In this document: piece by piece, positions 42,639 to 54,040 of the stretch
Numbering within the stretch: position 1 is the stretch's first letter
Layout of the letters: each line of letters begins with the position of its first letter
Source of the DNA: Ectothiorhodospiraceae bacterium
Lineage (GTDB): Bacteria > Pseudomonadota > Gammaproteobacteria > Nitrococcales > Aquisalimonadaceae
NCBI GenBank assembly: GCA_020831845.1
Contig: JAFIFV010000046.1
Coordinates: 1-64,000 of the forward strand
DNA: 64,000 bases
Direction: 5' to 3'
Program-made: the position numbers and the translations under genes
Notes under the pieces: model-generated
The model's input: the letters and a program-made list of their open reading frames with translations, nothing else
Databases searched by the model: none
Told to the model about the DNA's origin: nothing

Positions 42639-44087
42639 CTAACCGAACGCGGCCATGCAGACGGCAACCAGGGCGCCGGGGAAGATCCCCAGACCAAGAA
42701 TCAGCAGCCCGTTGACGGCAAGCACGGCGCGGAAGCCGCCGGAGCCGCTCGGCTGGGGCCCCTCGCCTTCCGGTTTGTCGAAGTAGCAGTAGCGCACCAG
42801 ACGCAGGTAGTAGAACGCGCCAACCACGGCCCCGATGACCGCGAGTACGGCCAGCCAGACGAAGCCGGCTTCGACGACGGACTTCAGTACCATCCACTTG
42901 GCATAGAAACCCACTGTCCCGGGAATGCCGGTCAGCGACACCATCAGTATCAGCATGACGAAGGCGAACAGCGGGCTGCGCTCGTTCAGCCCCTTGAGAT
43001 CTTCGATATGGTCGGCCTCGAAGCCCTTCCTGGCCAGCAACATGATCACACCGAAGGCCGCCGCGACAGTGAACGCATACGTCACCGCATAGAACACCGC
43101 CGCGCCGTATCCCTCACCGGTACCGGCGACGAAGCCCATGAAGATGAAGCCGATGTGGTTGAACGTGGAGTACGCCAGCATGCGCTTGATGTTGGTCTGG
43201 ACCAGCGCGATGGTGTTGCCCACCAGCAGAGACAGGACGGCAAGCAGCACCACCATGTGCTGCCAGCTTTCCAGCAGCGGCAGCAGGCCCTCGCCTATCA
43301 GGCGGAAGAACAGGCCCACCGCCGCCACCTTCGATGCGGTGGCGATAACCAGCGTCACCGGTGTCGGTGCCCCCTGGTAGACATCGGGTACCCACATGTG
43401 GAACGGCACGGCACCGAACTTGAACGCCACGCCCACCATCATGAAAACCAGGCCGAACAGGAACAGGAAGCGACGGTCATCCAGTTCCGCCGCGGCGGCG
43501 GTGATCTGGCCGAGGTCCAGGGATCCGGTCACACCATAGAGCATCGACATGCCATAGAGCAGCATGCCGGAGGCCAGCGCGCCCAGCACGAAGTACTTCA
43601 TGGCCGCCTCGGAGCCACGGACGGAGTCGCGATCGAACGCCACCAGCGCATACAGCGACAGTGACATCAGCTCCACCCCCAGATAGAGGCTAAGCAGGTT
43701 GCCGGCGGACACCGTCACCATCATGCCGAGCACCGCGAACAGGCCGAGCATGTAGAACTCGCCCTTGAGCAGGCCGCGATCACGCAGATAGTCGCGGGAA
43801 TACGCAAAGCCCAGGAACGCCAGCACCAGGATGGCAGTCTTCAGGATCACGCCCAGACTGTCGGCCACGTAGGTGCCGCTGAACGTGGTCGCGTCCACGC
43901 CCCACTGGGTGGTAATGGTGATGACCACGCCAACCACCAGCGTCACCTGGGTCAACCAATAAGCCGGGCCATGCTCGCGGTCGTTACTGAACAGATCCAC
44001 CACCAGCACCACGCAGGCCATGGTCAGCATCCAGATTTCCGGCAGCGCGAGCAGCAGATCCGGCGTCTCGAACGCGTCGTTGGTCAT
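42639..44087 (-). CDS. nuoN: NADH-quinone oxidoreductase subunit N
   Basis: 482 residues with about 14 membrane helices. Antiporter-like proton channel subunit of complex I at the junction of the membrane arm. Glu139 in LYLGVELMSLSLY is the conserved TM5 proton-path residue, and NIKRMLAYSTFNHIG holds the TM8 Lys region. Length matches E. coli NuoN (485). Confidence 0.97.
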   Translation of the reverse strand: MTNDAFETPDLLLALPEIWMLTMACVVLVVDLFSNDREHGPAYWLTQVTLVVGVVITITTQWGVDATTFSGTYVADSLGVILKTAILVLAFLGFAYSRDYLRDRGLLKGEFYMLGLFAVLGMMVTVSAGNLLSLYLGVELMSLSLYALVAFDRDSVRGSEAAMKYFVLGALASGMLLYGMSMLYGVTGSLDLGQITAAAAELDDRRFLFLFGLVFMMVGVAFKFGAVPFHMWVPDVYQGAPTPVTLVIATASKVAAVGLFFRLIGEGLLPLLESWQHMVVLLAVLSLLVGNTIALVQTNIKRMLAYSTFNHIGFIFMGFVAGTGEGYGAAVFYAVTYAFTVAAAFGVIMLLARKGFEADHIEDLKGLNERSPLFAFVMLILMVSLTGIPGTVGFYAKWMVLKSVVEAGFVWLAVLAVIGAVVGAFYYLRLVRYCYFDKPEGEGPQPSGSGGFRAVLAVNGLLILGLGIFPGALVAVCMAAFG

Positions 44088-44149
44088 ACCTTGTCCTCTG
44101 AGCTTAACGAGCGGCCGCAGCCGGCCCCGTCAACGATTCGTTATCCCGT

Positions 44150-45661
44150 TCAGGCTTGCGCCATCACCAACTGCAGCAACTGCTCCAGCGACGGCTCCAT
44201 GATCTCAATCAGCGGTGCCGGCCACAGCCCGAGCCAGAGCACGGCAATGGCCAGCAGAGCGAGCACCAGCTTTTCTCGGCCGTCGACATCGGTCAGCGCA
44301 CCCACCTTCTCGTTGGCTACCGGCCCGTACATCACCCGCTTCACCATCCAGAGCGTGTAGGCAGCCCCGAGGATCAGCGTGAGGCCGGCAAAGAACGCGT
44401 ACCAGAAGCTGGCCTGGAAGGCCGCCAGGATGACCATGAACTCGCCGACGAAACCGGACGTGCCGGGAAGGCCGGCGTTGGCCATGGCGAACAGCACGAA
44501 CAGGCCGGCGAACACGGGCATGCGATGCGCCACGCCCCCGTATTCGCTGATCATGCGGGTGTGCATGCGGTCATAAAGCACGCCCACACAAAGGAACATC
44601 GCTGCGGAAATGAAACCGTGGGAAATCATCTGCACCATGCCGCCACCCAAGGCCAGCAATGCCCCGGATTCACCGGCATTGACCACCACCTGGAACACGA
44701 TGAAGAAACCGAGGGTGACAAAGCCCATGTGCGCGATGGAGGAATAGGCAATCAGCTTCTTCATGTCCTCCTGCATCATCGCGACCAGGCCGATGTAGAC
44801 CACGGCCACCAGTGACAGCAGGATCATCAGCCAATCCAGTTCCAGGCTGGCGCCGGGCACCACCGGCAGACTGAAGCGGACGAAACCGTAGCCGCCGATC
44901 TTCAGCATGATCGCAGCCAGGATAACCGAACCGCCGGTGGGCGCCTGCACGTGAGCATCCGGCAACCAGGTATGTACCGGCCACATGGGCACCTTGATGG
45001 CGAAGGCCAGCAGGAACGCGATGAAGATCCAGATCTGTGCGGACATCGGCAGGTCAAGCCCGTACATGTCCAGGATGGCGAAGCTGCCGGCCTGGAACTG
45101 CAGGTAGATCAACGCCACCAGCATCAGCACGGAACCGACGAAGGTGTACAGGAAGAACTTGATCGTGGCGTAGATACGGTTCTGCCCACCCCAGATGCCG
45201 ATGATCAGGAACATCGGCACCAGCACAGCTTCCCAGAACACGTAGAACAGAATGGCGTCCAGCGCGCTGAAGACGCCGACAACAATACCTCCCATGATCA
45301 GGAAGCAGCCAAGATACAGATTCGGCTTGTAGGCGATCCGCCCCCAGGCAGCGATCAGCACCAGTACGGTGGAAAACGTGGTGAGCACGATCAGCGGCAT
45401 GGAAATGCCGTCCACCCCCAGGTGGTAGTTCACACCCAGCGCTTCCACCCAAGGCCGCAGTTCCACGAACTGCATGTCCGCCGTGCCAGGCTGGAAGCCG
45501 GTAATCAGCAGCAGGCTGAAGAGAAAGGTCGCCAGGCCGATGACCATGGCCAGCACGCGGCCCTGTGATTCACGCTCATCACCCAGCAACAGGACCAGGG
45601 CGCCGCCCAGGATCGGCATCCATATCAGCAGGCTCAACAACGGCCAGGAGGACTCCAACAT
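44150..45661 (-). CDS. nuoM: NADH-quinone oxidoreductase subunit M
   Basis: 503 residues, about 14 membrane helices. Antiporter-like subunit with Glu144 in FYVFWEAVLVPM, the same number as E. coli NuoM. MQEDMKKLIAYSSIAHMGF is the discontinuous-helix region. Lies between nuoL and nuoN. Confidence 0.97.
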   Translation of the reverse strand: MLESSWPLLSLLIWMPILGGALVLLLGDERESQGRVLAMVIGLATFLFSLLLITGFQPGTADMQFVELRPWVEALGVNYHLGVDGISMPLIVLTTFSTVLVLIAAWGRIAYKPNLYLGCFLIMGGIVVGVFSALDAILFYVFWEAVLVPMFLIIGIWGGQNRIYATIKFFLYTFVGSVLMLVALIYLQFQAGSFAILDMYGLDLPMSAQIWIFIAFLLAFAIKVPMWPVHTWLPDAHVQAPTGGSVILAAIMLKIGGYGFVRFSLPVVPGASLELDWLMILLSLVAVVYIGLVAMMQEDMKKLIAYSSIAHMGFVTLGFFIVFQVVVNAGESGALLALGGGMVQMISHGFISAAMFLCVGVLYDRMHTRMISEYGGVAHRMPVFAGLFVLFAMANAGLPGTSGFVGEFMVILAAFQASFWYAFFAGLTLILGAAYTLWMVKRVMYGPVANEKVGALTDVDGREKLVLALLAIAVLWLGLWPAPLIEIMEPSLEQLLQLVMAQA

Positions 45662-45745
45662 CCGCTACTTCCTTACCAGCAATTCAAGTTCTGCCCCCGC
45701 GGCCAAGCTGCCCGCGGGACGAGTAATCCAGCCAATCGGCGCGCC

Positions 45746-47740
45746 CTAGCGGGCCCCGAACACGAACCAGGTGAGCATCACCAGCAGGCCGATGATCATC
45801 ACGAAGGCGTAGTGATACAGGAAACCGGTCTGGCTGCGCCGCAGCGCGGCGGCCACCCGGCCTATGGTGCGCGCGGTGCCGTTGACCAGCACGCCGTCGA
45901 TCAGACCCGCATCGGTCACTTTCCAGAAGAACCGCCCCATCCCCCTGCCCGCACCGGCGAACACGTTCAGGTGCAGTTCGTCGAACCAGTACTTCTTCTC
46001 CAGCACCCGGTGCACCAGCGAGAAACGCTGTTGCAAGCGGCCCGGCAGGTCCGGCCGCTTGATGTACAGGTACCAGGCGGTGGCGAAACCGGCCGCGGCC
46101 AGGTACAGGGGTGCTGCCACGAAGCCATGCAGCACCAGCGCCCAGGCACTGTCATAGCTGGCCGCCACCGAAGCCAGCACGTCATTTGCGGGCAACACGC
46201 GAATGGCATCGCCGAACCAGTCGCCGAGCATCATCGGCATCACGGTGATCAGGCCGATCAGCACGGACGGAATGGCCAGCAGTACCAGGGGCACGGTGAC
46301 AACCAGCGGGCTTTCATGCAGATGTTCCCGGGTATGGTGGTCCATGCGCTCCTTGCCGTGGAAGACCAGGAACAGCAGGCGGAAACTGTAAAGTGCCGTG
46401 ACGAATACCCCGGCCAGCACGCAGACATAGGCAAAAGTCGCACCAACTCGCTGGGATTCCGCCACCGCCAGGATGATGCCGTCCTTCGAGAAGTAGCCGG
46501 AGAACGCCGGGAAACCGATCAGCGCCAGCGTGCCCAGCAACATGGTCCAGTAGGTCACCGGCATGTATTTCTTCAGGCCGCCCATCTCGCGCATGTCCTG
46601 CTTGTGGTGCATGGCGATGATCACGGAGCCCGCGCCCAGGAACAGTAGCGCCTTGAAGAAGGCGTGGGTCATCAGATGGTAGACGCCGGCGGCATAGGCG
46701 GAAGCGCCCAGCGCCACCACCATGTAACCAAGCTGGGACAGCGTGGAATAGGCAACCACACGCTTGATGTCGTTCTGCACCAGACCGATCAGCCCCATGA
46801 ACAAGGCGGTGAAGGCGCCGATGACCAACACGAAGGACAGCGCCACATCGGACAACTCATAGATGGGCGACATGCGGGCAACCAGGAAGATGCCTGCGGT
46901 TACCATGGTGGCCGCGTGGATCAGTGCGGAAATCGGCGTCGGACCTTCCATTGAATCGGGCAGCCAGACGTGCAAAGGCGCCTGCGCGGATTTGCCCATC
47001 GCCCCGATGAACAGCAGGATGGCCGCCACCGTGGCCACTTGCCACTCCGCAGCCCCGAAGATGTTCATGGTCAGGTTCGGGTTGGCCGCCGCCGCCGTAA
47101 ACACCTCGCCATAGTTCAGGCTGCCGTAGTACATCAGCACCGCGGCGATGCCCAGCAGGAAGCCGAAGTCACCCACGCGATTGACCAGGAACGCCTTCAG
47201 GTTGGCGAACACCGCCGTGGGGCGGTTCATCCAGAAGCCGATCAACAGATAGGACACCAGGCCCACCGCTTCCCATGCGAAGAACAGTTGCAGGAAGTTG
47301 TTGGCCATCACCAGCATCAGCATCGCGAAGGTGAACAGCGCGATGTAGCTGAAGAACCGCTGGTAGGCGTTGACCCCGGCCAGGCTTTCCTTCGGCCAGT
47401 TGTGCTCCTCGTCGGCCATGTAGCCGATGGTGTAGATGTGCACCATCAGCGAGACGAAGGTGACCACCACCATCATCATCGCGGTCAGGCGATCCACCAG
47501 GAAACCGACCTCGAATTGCAGGCCGCCGGCCACCATCCAGTTGTACACCGTACCCTCGAAGGGCTGGCGATCGCCGCTGATCAGGCCGATCAGCACGTGG
47601 AAGGACAGCAGGAAGGAGATCCCGACGCCAACGCTGGTCACCCAGTGCGCCCCGGCACGGCCGATCGTCGAGCCGAAGAAGCCGGCAATAATGGCGCCAA
47701 TCAGCGGGGCAAGGACAATGATGAGATAGATGTTCTCCAT
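45746..47740 (-). CDS. nuoL: NADH-quinone oxidoreductase subunit L
   Basis: 664 residues. Antiporter-like distal membrane subunit with Glu157 in LFFAWEAVGLVSY and VQNDIKRVVAYSTLSQLGYM. The last 120 residues form the long lateral helix and anchor (KYWFDELHLN). Completes the proton-pumping trio with M and N. Confidence 0.97.
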   Translation of the reverse strand: MENIYLIIVLAPLIGAIIAGFFGSTIGRAGAHWVTSVGVGISFLLSFHVLIGLISGDRQPFEGTVYNWMVAGGLQFEVGFLVDRLTAMMMVVVTFVSLMVHIYTIGYMADEEHNWPKESLAGVNAYQRFFSYIALFTFAMLMLVMANNFLQLFFAWEAVGLVSYLLIGFWMNRPTAVFANLKAFLVNRVGDFGFLLGIAAVLMYYGSLNYGEVFTAAAANPNLTMNIFGAAEWQVATVAAILLFIGAMGKSAQAPLHVWLPDSMEGPTPISALIHAATMVTAGIFLVARMSPIYELSDVALSFVLVIGAFTALFMGLIGLVQNDIKRVVAYSTLSQLGYMVVALGASAYAAGVYHLMTHAFFKALLFLGAGSVIIAMHHKQDMREMGGLKKYMPVTYWTMLLGTLALIGFPAFSGYFSKDGIILAVAESQRVGATFAYVCVLAGVFVTALYSFRLLFLVFHGKERMDHHTREHLHESPLVVTVPLVLLAIPSVLIGLITVMPMMLGDWFGDAIRVLPANDVLASVAASYDSAWALVLHGFVAAPLYLAAAGFATAWYLYIKRPDLPGRLQQRFSLVHRVLEKKYWFDELHLNVFAGAGRGMGRFFWKVTDAGLIDGVLVNGTARTIGRVAAALRRSQTGFLYHYAFVMIIGLLVMLTWFVFGAR

Positions 47741-47745
47741 GAATA

Positions 47746-48051
47746 TCAGCCCTTCATGCTGTCCAGATCAGCCACGTTGATGGATTGCTTGTTACGGAAC
47801 AGCACCACCAGGATGGCAAGCCCGATGGCGGATTCCGCCGCGGCCACGGTGAGAATGAAGAACACGAAGACCTGGCCCGCCAGGTCGCCCATGAACGTGG
47901 AAAACGCGATGAAATTGAAATTGACCGCCAGCAGGATCAGCTCGATGGACATGAGCAGCACGATGGCATTCTTCCTGTTCAGGAAGATACCGGCCATGCC
48001 CAGGGCAAACAGTATGGCGCCCAGTACCAGATAGTCTGAAAGCTCGATCAT
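47746..48051 (-). CDS. nuoK: NADH-quinone oxidoreductase subunit K
   Basis: 101 residues, three membrane helices. Conserved acidic residues are present in [29 protein letters not shown], including the TM2 Glu of the proton path. ATG overlaps the nuoJ stop by one base. Confidence 0.97.
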   Translation of the reverse strand: MIELSDYLVLGAILFALGMAGIFLNRKNAIVLLMSIELILLAVNFNFIAFSTFMGDLAGQVFVFFILTVAAAESAIGLAILVVLFRNKQSINVADLDSMKG

Positions 48052-48674
48052 CAGTCTTGTTCCTGTTCCGACGCACGGCGGGAGGACGGCAGGTTCACCA
48101 GGCGCAGCCGGTCGGCCTTGCGCACCTTCACCTGTTCACCGGGGTTCTGGTGCTTGGTACCTTCGCGGCGGCGCAGCGTCAGCATGATGGCGGCGATAAT
48201 CGCCACCAGCAGAATCACCGCCGCGAGCTCGAACGGGTAGACGTAGACGGTGTAGAGCACACCCCCGAGCATGGACGTGTTACCGGTGCCCTCCGGAATA
48301 GGCATGGCCGCTTGCGGCAACGTTTCCGGCGCGAACAGGCCGGACCCCACCACCAGCAGCATCTGCACGGCCATGACCACGGCAATGGGCACGCCGATGT
48401 AGAAATGTTTCATGAACCCTTCCCGCAACGACCCCAGGTTCAGGTCCAGCATCATCACCACGAACAGGAACAGCACCATGACCGCGCCGACGTAGACCAG
48501 CACCAGCACGATGCCGAGGAATTCCGCACCCGCCATGATCCAGAGCGCCGCGCTGTTGAAGAACGCCAGCACCAGGAACAATGCCGCATGCACCGGGTTG
48601 CGGACGGTGATCACCATGGTGGCTGAAAACAGCAGCACCAGAGCGAACACATAGAAGATCAGCTGTTCAATCAC
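48051..48674 (-). CDS. nuoJ: NADH-quinone oxidoreductase subunit J
   Basis: 207 residues from a GTG start, five membrane helices ([38 protein letters not shown]). TM3 carries the pi-bulge region that links quinone chemistry to pumping. The C-terminal 35 residues are hydrophilic and basic. Confidence 0.96.
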   Translation of the reverse strand: MIEQLIFYVFALVLLFSATMVITVRNPVHAALFLVLAFFNSAALWIMAGAEFLGIVLVLVYVGAVMVLFLFVVMMLDLNLGSLREGFMKHFYIGVPIAVVMAVQMLLVVGSGLFAPETLPQAAMPIPEGTGNTSMLGGVLYTVYVYPFELAAVILLVAIIAAIMLTLRRREGTKHQNPGEQVKVRKADRLRLVNLPSSRRASEQEQD

Positions 48675-48700
48675 TGCATCACCCTGTATCGGTTGCCGCC

Positions 48701-49189
48701 TTAGCGGTAAGGAGCGTCCATGGCGCGGTCGGCGGCCAGCTGCTTTTCGTAGTCATCGCCGAAGGCCAGCAACTGCTGTTTGTTCACGATGTTCTCGCCG
48801 CGTTCTTCCATGTGGTATTCGAACACCCGCGTCTCGACGATGGAGTCCACCGGGCAGGATTCCTCGCAGAACCCGCAGTAGATGCACTTGAACAGGTCGA
48901 TGTCGTAGCGCGTGGTGCGTCGGGTGCCGTCTTCCCGCTGCTCGGATTCGATGGTGATCGCCAGCGCCGGGCAGACCGCCTCGCAAAGCTTGCAGGCGAT
49001 GCAGCGCTCCTCGCCGTTGGGGTAACGGCGCAGCGCATGGCGGCCCCGGAAACGCGGAGACTGCGGCGCCTTCTCCTCCGGGTACTGGATCGTGACCTTG
49101 CGCTTGAACAGGTTGCGCCCGGTCAGCTTCAACCCACGGAGCAACTCCGTGAGGAAGAACGTGCGGACGAAATCGCTAGCAGCACTCAT
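48701..49189 (-). CDS. nuoI: NADH-quinone oxidoreductase subunit I
   Basis: 162 residues from ATG 49189 (upstream in-frame codons lack conservation). Two ferredoxin motifs, [12 protein letters not shown] and [12 protein letters not shown], bind [4Fe-4S] clusters N6a and N6b. The N-terminal helix ([13 protein letters not shown]) packs against the membrane arm. Confidence 0.97.
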   Translation of the reverse strand: MSAASDFVRTFFLTELLRGLKLTGRNLFKRKVTIQYPEEKAPQSPRFRGRHALRRYPNGEERCIACKLCEAVCPALAITIESEQREDGTRRTTRYDIDLFKCIYCGFCEESCPVDSIVETRVFEYHMEERGENIVNKQQLLAFGDDYEKQLAADRAMDAPYR

Positions 49190-49202
49190 TGGGCAATACC
49201 TA

Positions 49203-50225
49203 TCAGTTGAACCAGGGCCCGAGGCCGGCAATGATCATCAGCGCCAGCACCACCAGCCAGACCACCGTCACCGGGATCAGCACCTTCCAGCCCAGCCGCA
49301 TGATCTGGTCGTAGCGGTAACGCGGGAACGTCGCACGGAACGCCAGGTACAGATACAGGAACAAGGTCATCTTCAGGACGAACCAGACGATACCCGGCAC
49401 CCAGTCGAACAGCGGCCCCAGCACCGGCAGACCGTGGAACGGCGAATACCAGCCCCCCATGAACATGACGACCGCCAGCCCGGAGATCAGGATCATGTTG
49501 GCGTACTCGGCCAGGAAGAAGACGGCGAAGGCCACGCCGGAGTACTCCACGTGGAAGCCGGCGACGATTTCCGATTCACCCTCGGCCACGTCGAACGGCG
49601 CGCGGTTGGTCTCGGCCACGCCGGAAATCCAGTAGACGACAAACAGCGGCAGCAGCGGCAGCCAGAACCAGTTCCAGATCGGCCCCGCCTGGGCCTGGAC
49701 GATGCCGCTCATGTTCAGGCTGCCAGCAGCCATGAGCACGCCGACCAGCGCGAAGCCCATGGCGATCTCGTAGGAGACGATCTGCGCCGCCGACCGCATG
49801 GCACCCAGCATGGCGTACTTGGAGTTGGAGGCCCAGCCGGCAATGATCACCCCGTACACGCCCAGCGACGTCATGGCCAGAATGTACAGCAGGCCGGCAT
49901 TGATATCGGACAGGACCAGTCCTTCACTGAACGGCATCACGGCCCAGGCCGCCAGCGCCGGCATCAACGAAAGCAATGGTGCGATCAGGAACAGGAAGCG
50001 GTTGGCATTGGCTGGCAGTACCACTTCCTTGAACAGCAGCTTGAAGACATCCGCAAACGGCTGGAACAGGCCCATGGGACCCACGCGGTTCGGCCCGTTG
50101 CGCGCCTGAATGGCCCCGATCACGCGGCGTTCTGCATAAGTCAGGTAAGCAACAGCCAGGATCAGCGGACCTACGATCGCAACGATCTTGGTCATGATCC
50201 AGACAAGTTCCGTGAGTTCCGCCAT
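49203..50225 (-). CDS. nuoH: NADH-quinone oxidoreductase subunit H
   Basis: 340 residues from ATG 50225; the upstream TTG is less likely. Eight membrane helices. The conserved loop [26 protein letters not shown] is spread over residues about 210-235 and lines the quinone site. Anchors the peripheral arm. Confidence 0.97.
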   Translation of the reverse strand: MAELTELVWIMTKIVAIVGPLILAVAYLTYAERRVIGAIQARNGPNRVGPMGLFQPFADVFKLLFKEVVLPANANRFLFLIAPLLSLMPALAAWAVMPFSEGLVLSDINAGLLYILAMTSLGVYGVIIAGWASNSKYAMLGAMRSAAQIVSYEIAMGFALVGVLMAAGSLNMSGIVQAQAGPIWNWFWLPLLPLFVVYWISGVAETNRAPFDVAEGESEIVAGFHVEYSGVAFAVFFLAEYANMILISGLAVVMFMGGWYSPFHGLPVLGPLFDWVPGIVWFVLKMTLFLYLYLAFRATFPRYRYDQIMRLGWKVLIPVTVVWLVVLALMIIAGLGPWFN

Positions 50226-50258
50226 GGGTCTCGTCAATCCCGTTTATAGTGTGACTCC

Positions 50259-50276
50259 GGCAACCTTACGGTTGCC
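50259..50276 (-). other. Hairpin in the nuoG-nuoH spacer
   Basis: GGCAACC-TTAC-GGTTGCC, a perfect 7-bp stem in the only long spacer (118 nt) of the nuo operon. No T-run follows, so it is more likely an mRNA processing or stability element than a terminator. Confidence 0.5.
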
Positions 50277-50343
50277 CGGGAGCCGGCCACAGGCCTGATT
50301 TTCCGGTAATCCTGCAGGCGCCCGCCCGGGCGCTGCCGCGCGT

Positions 50344-52749
50344 TCAGACGCGTTTCAGCGTCACCGTGCCGAACTGTGCCCCGAGCCCGGCTGTCCCTTC
50401 CACGCCCACCGGCACCCAGACCACATGATCGGGGAGGCTCTCATCAAGGCCCACGGGCATGCGTGCCGTCTGTTCGTTCTGCGTCACTTCCACCCAGTCC
50501 AGCTCGGCCAGGTCGTGCTGCTCCGCCACGGCCGGGGAGACCAGCACTTTCACTTCCGTGGCCTGTCGGGTTGCCTGCAGCGCCGTGGCGCGGCGAACCA
50601 GCCCGTCGGTGGCATACAACGGCACCGAGCCAACACGAATCAGCCCTTTATCGGCAACGCTGACGTCGACAGGCGCTGTCCAGGTCGGTAGCGTCGAGTC
50701 AGCCGCCGGTTCACCCGCCGCATCACGAACCTCGGCCAGCACATCTTCCGAGGACTGGTATTCGAATCCCTGCAACTGCAACACATTGCCCAGCACTCGC
50801 AGCACCTTCCAAGCCGGCCGCGCTTCGCCCTGCGGCCTGGTCACGCCGGGGAAGGACTGCCAGCGGCCTTCTGCGTTGACATAGGTGCCGGAGGTCTCGC
50901 CAAAGGAGCCCGCAGGAAGCAGCACATCCGCATAGCTCTCCATGGCGGCGGTCACGAACGGCGTCACAGCGACCACCACATCGGCCTGCTCCATCGCCGC
51001 CTGGGCAGAGGCTCCGTCCCAGCAATCCAGTTCCGGTTCCACACCGAGCAGCAGGTAACCGCGGAGAGGCTCCGCCAGCATGCCGCGGGCGTCAAGCCCA
51101 GGCGCCGGCTCGGCCTGTCCGCCCGACTGACGGTGAGGCACCGCTCCGGCAAGCCAGGCACCAGCCATGTTCGGCCCCTCACTCAGCGTGCCGAAGCGCA
51201 CATCCGCCAGTTCCGCGACCAGTCCGGCCAGCGCCCGCAGTACTGCGCCCTGCGGATGTGCCTCCACATAGGGCCCCAGCAGCAACGCGCCGCTACCGCT
51301 GTCGGCCAGACGGTGGGCCAGTTCCGTGGCCTGCTGGCCAGGCTGCCCGTCGCCAAGCAGCCCCTGGAACCCCTCGGGAGCGGTGCGCCCTGCCCTCTCC
51401 AGCAGAAGACCGGCCACCGCCGCCAGTTCGCGCACCATGCCTTGCGGGTCGGCAACCAGCTGTTCGGCTACCGGGTAATTGAACTCATGACGCCGCGGAT
51501 TCAGGAAACTGATGCTGGCCCCGCGCAGGGCGGCCTTGCGCAGCCGGTGGTTGATGATGGGCTGCTCGGCTCGCGGGTTGCTGCCCACGAGCAGCACCGC
51601 GTCCAGCGACTCGAGTTCGGAAATGCCGACTCCCAGAGCGGGATACAGCGGCCGGGTCTGCTGGTCGGAGAAGTCTCCGGTGCGCAGGCGGGCGTCGATG
51701 TTACGGCTGTCCAGTGCCCGCATCAGTTTGCCGGCCAGGTACTGTTCTTCCAGCGTTGCCGCCGGCGAGACCAGCGCACCCAGCTGGCTGCCGCCGTGTG
51801 CTTCCACCACTTGCATCATCCGGCGCCCCGCTTCCTCCAGCGCCTCCTCCCAGGAGCATTCCTGCCAGCGCCCCTCACGCTTCACACGCGGCCGCTGCAG
51901 GCGGTCCTCACTATAGATACCCTGGTAGGCGAAGCGGTCGCGGTCGGAAATCCAGCACTCGTTGATGTCTTCGTTGTCCCTGGGCACCACGCGCTTGATC
52001 TTGCCGTTGACGTGGTGGACCTGGACATTGGAGCCGGCACAGTCGTGCGGCGCCACCCCGGGATGGCTGAGCATTTCCCATGCGCGCGCGGTAAAGCGGT
52101 AGGGCCTGGACGTCAGCGCGCCCACCGGGCAGAGGTCGATGACGTTACCGGACATCTCGGAGTGCACGCCAAGCCCCACATAGGTGGAGATCTCGGTATG
52201 CTCGCCGCGCCCCATTCCGCCCAGCTCACGCTGGCCGGCCACCTCATCGAGGAAGCGGACACAGCGTGTGCAGTGAATGCAGCGGGTCATCTCGGTGGCG
52301 CTCAGCGGGCCGAGGTTTTCATCCTTGACCACACGCTTGCGTTCGGAGAAGCGGGACACACCGCGGCCATAGCCCAGCGCCAGGTCCTGCAGCTCGCACT
52401 CACCGCCCTGGTCGCAGATCGGGCAATCCAGCGGATGATTGATCAGCAGGAATTCCATCACGCCCTTCTGCGCCTTGACTGCGCGCTCGGAGCGGGTGCT
52501 GATCTTCATGCCGTCGGCCACAGGGGTCGCACAGGCCGGCAGTGGCTTTGGCGCCTTCTCGACATCCACCAGGCACATGCGGCAGTTGGCCGCGATGGAC
52601 AGCTTGCGGTGATAGCAGAAACGCGGCACGTGCACGTTCTGCCTGTCGGTGGCCTCGATGATCATGGACCCTTTCGGGGCCTGCATCTCGACGCCATCAA
52701 CCTCGATGGTGACCAGATCCGGGTTGCTTGCTTCAGCCTTGTCTGTCAT
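50344..52749 (-). CDS. nuoG: NADH-quinone oxidoreductase subunit G
   Basis: 801 residues. N-terminal [2Fe-2S] ferredoxin (N1b: [15 protein letters not shown]), then cluster N5 (H plus [10 protein letters not shown]) and N4 ([16 protein letters not shown]). The following molybdopterin-like domain keeps only two of the four N7 cysteines (HDCAGSN, NECWI), so the remote N7 cluster seems absent. Start overlaps the nuoF stop. Confidence 0.96.
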   Translation of the reverse strand: MTDKAEASNPDLVTIEVDGVEMQAPKGSMIIEATDRQNVHVPRFCYHRKLSIAANCRMCLVDVEKAPKPLPACATPVADGMKISTRSERAVKAQKGVMEFLLINHPLDCPICDQGGECELQDLALGYGRGVSRFSERKRVVKDENLGPLSATEMTRCIHCTRCVRFLDEVAGQRELGGMGRGEHTEISTYVGLGVHSEMSGNVIDLCPVGALTSRPYRFTARAWEMLSHPGVAPHDCAGSNVQVHHVNGKIKRVVPRDNEDINECWISDRDRFAYQGIYSEDRLQRPRVKREGRWQECSWEEALEEAGRRMMQVVEAHGGSQLGALVSPAATLEEQYLAGKLMRALDSRNIDARLRTGDFSDQQTRPLYPALGVGISELESLDAVLLVGSNPRAEQPIINHRLRKAALRGASISFLNPRRHEFNYPVAEQLVADPQGMVRELAAVAGLLLERAGRTAPEGFQGLLGDGQPGQQATELAHRLADSGSGALLLGPYVEAHPQGAVLRALAGLVAELADVRFGTLSEGPNMAGAWLAGAVPHRQSGGQAEPAPGLDARGMLAEPLRGYLLLGVEPELDCWDGASAQAAMEQADVVVAVTPFVTAAMESYADVLLPAGSFGETSGTYVNAEGRWQSFPGVTRPQGEARPAWKVLRVLGNVLQLQGFEYQSSEDVLAEVRDAAGEPAADSTLPTWTAPVDVSVADKGLIRVGSVPLYATDGLVRRATALQATRQATEVKVLVSPAVAEQHDLAELDWVEVTQNEQTARMPVGLDESLPDHVVWVPVGVEGTAGLGAQFGTVTLKRV

Positions 52750-54038
52750 GCGGCGGCCCCCGAGGCGTCCTCCACGATCGAGCGCTTATGCTCGATGTAG
52801 TATTCGAATTCGTGCCGGAAATGCTTCATGAAGCTCTGCACCGGCCAGGCCGCGGCCTCGCCGAAGGCGCAGATGGTATGCCCGGCGATCTGCCCGGCGG
52901 CGGCCTCCAGCAGTTCCAGGTCTTCCCAGCGACCCTGGCCGGCCACGATGCGCTTGAGCACGCGGTGCATCCAGCCGGTGCCCTCTCGGCACGGCGTGCA
53001 CTGGCCGCAGGACTCGGCGTAATAGAACTGGCTGATGCGGCAGATGGCAGCCACCATGTCAGTGGTCTCGTCCATCACGATCAGGCCGCCGGACCCAAGC
53101 CCGGAGCCGGCCTTGGCCAGGCTGTCGTAGTCCATGTCCAGCTCCAGCATGGCGTCGCCCGGAATCACCGGCATGGACGAGCCGCCCGGAATCACGGCCT
53201 TGAGCTTGCGGCCCTTGCGAACACCGCCAGCCAGCGCCAGCAGATCCTTGAACGGGGTGCCCAGCGGAAGCTCGAAATTGCCCGGCTTCTCCACGTGCCC
53301 CGAGACGCAGAAGATCTTGGTACCACCGTTGTTGGGCTTGCCCTTTTCCAGGAACCACTCCGGCCCTTCGCGAAGAATGGTGGGCACGGAGGCAAGGGTC
53401 TCGGTGTTATTGATCGTGGTCGGCCGACCGTACAGGCCGAACTGGGCCGGGAACGGCGGCTTGTACCGGGGCTGGCCCTTCTTGCCCTCCAGCGACTCCA
53501 TCAGCGCTGATTCCTCGCCGCAGATGTAGGCGCCGGCCCCGTAATGGTTGTACAGGTCGACGTCGATTCCCGTTCCCTGGATGTTCTTGCCCAGCAACCC
53601 GAGGTCATAGGCTTCCTTCAGCGCCTGCTCCATGCGGTGAAACGGCTCGTGATGGAACTCGCCGCGCAGGTAGTTGTAGCCCACCGTGGCTCCCATGGCG
53701 TAACAGGCAATGGCCATGCCCTCCACCAACGCGTGCGGGTTGAAGCGCAGGATGTCACGGTCCTTGCAGGTGCCTGGCTCGGACTCATCCGAGTTGCACA
53801 GCAGGTACTTCTGTCCCGGCGCATTCCGCGCCATGAAGCTCCACTTCACGCCAGCCGGGAAGCCGGCACCGCCACGACCACGCAGATTGGCCTTCTTGAC
53901 CGTCTCGATGATCTCTTCCTGCGGTGTCTTTTCCGCCAGGACCTTGCGCCAGGCCTGGTAGCCGCCGATCTTCTCGTAATTCTCCAGCGTCCACGGCTCG
54001 TCGAACTCCAGTGTGCGGTAGCAGACTTCGTTTGCCAT
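52746..54038 (-). CDS. nuoF: NADH-quinone oxidoreductase subunit F
   Basis: 430 residues. NADH and FMN binding: [28 protein letters not shown] and [12 protein letters not shown]. Cluster N3 is bound by [11 protein letters not shown] and a later Cys in GHTICAFG. Entry point of electrons into complex I. Confidence 0.97.
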   Translation of the reverse strand: MANEVCYRTLEFDEPWTLENYEKIGGYQAWRKVLAEKTPQEEIIETVKKANLRGRGGAGFPAGVKWSFMARNAPGQKYLLCNSDESEPGTCKDRDILRFNPHALVEGMAIACYAMGATVGYNYLRGEFHHEPFHRMEQALKEAYDLGLLGKNIQGTGIDVDLYNHYGAGAYICGEESALMESLEGKKGQPRYKPPFPAQFGLYGRPTTINNTETLASVPTILREGPEWFLEKGKPNNGGTKIFCVSGHVEKPGNFELPLGTPFKDLLALAGGVRKGRKLKAVIPGGSSMPVIPGDAMLELDMDYDSLAKAGSGLGSGGLIVMDETTDMVAAICRISQFYYAESCGQCTPCREGTGWMHRVLKRIVAGQGRWEDLELLEAAAGQIAGHTICAFGEAAAWPVQSFMKHFRHEFEYYIEHKRSIVEDASGAAA

Positions 54039-54040
54039 GG

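Noticed and set aside
45812-48034. Several long plus-strand open frames opposite nuoL to nuoK
   Set aside because: Same reason: mirror frames of strongly conserved membrane proteins.
49092-50249. Long plus-strand open frame opposite nuoH and nuoI
   Set aside because: A shadow of GC-rich coding sequence; His/Gln/Arg-rich and without any known pattern, while nuoH and nuoI are certain.
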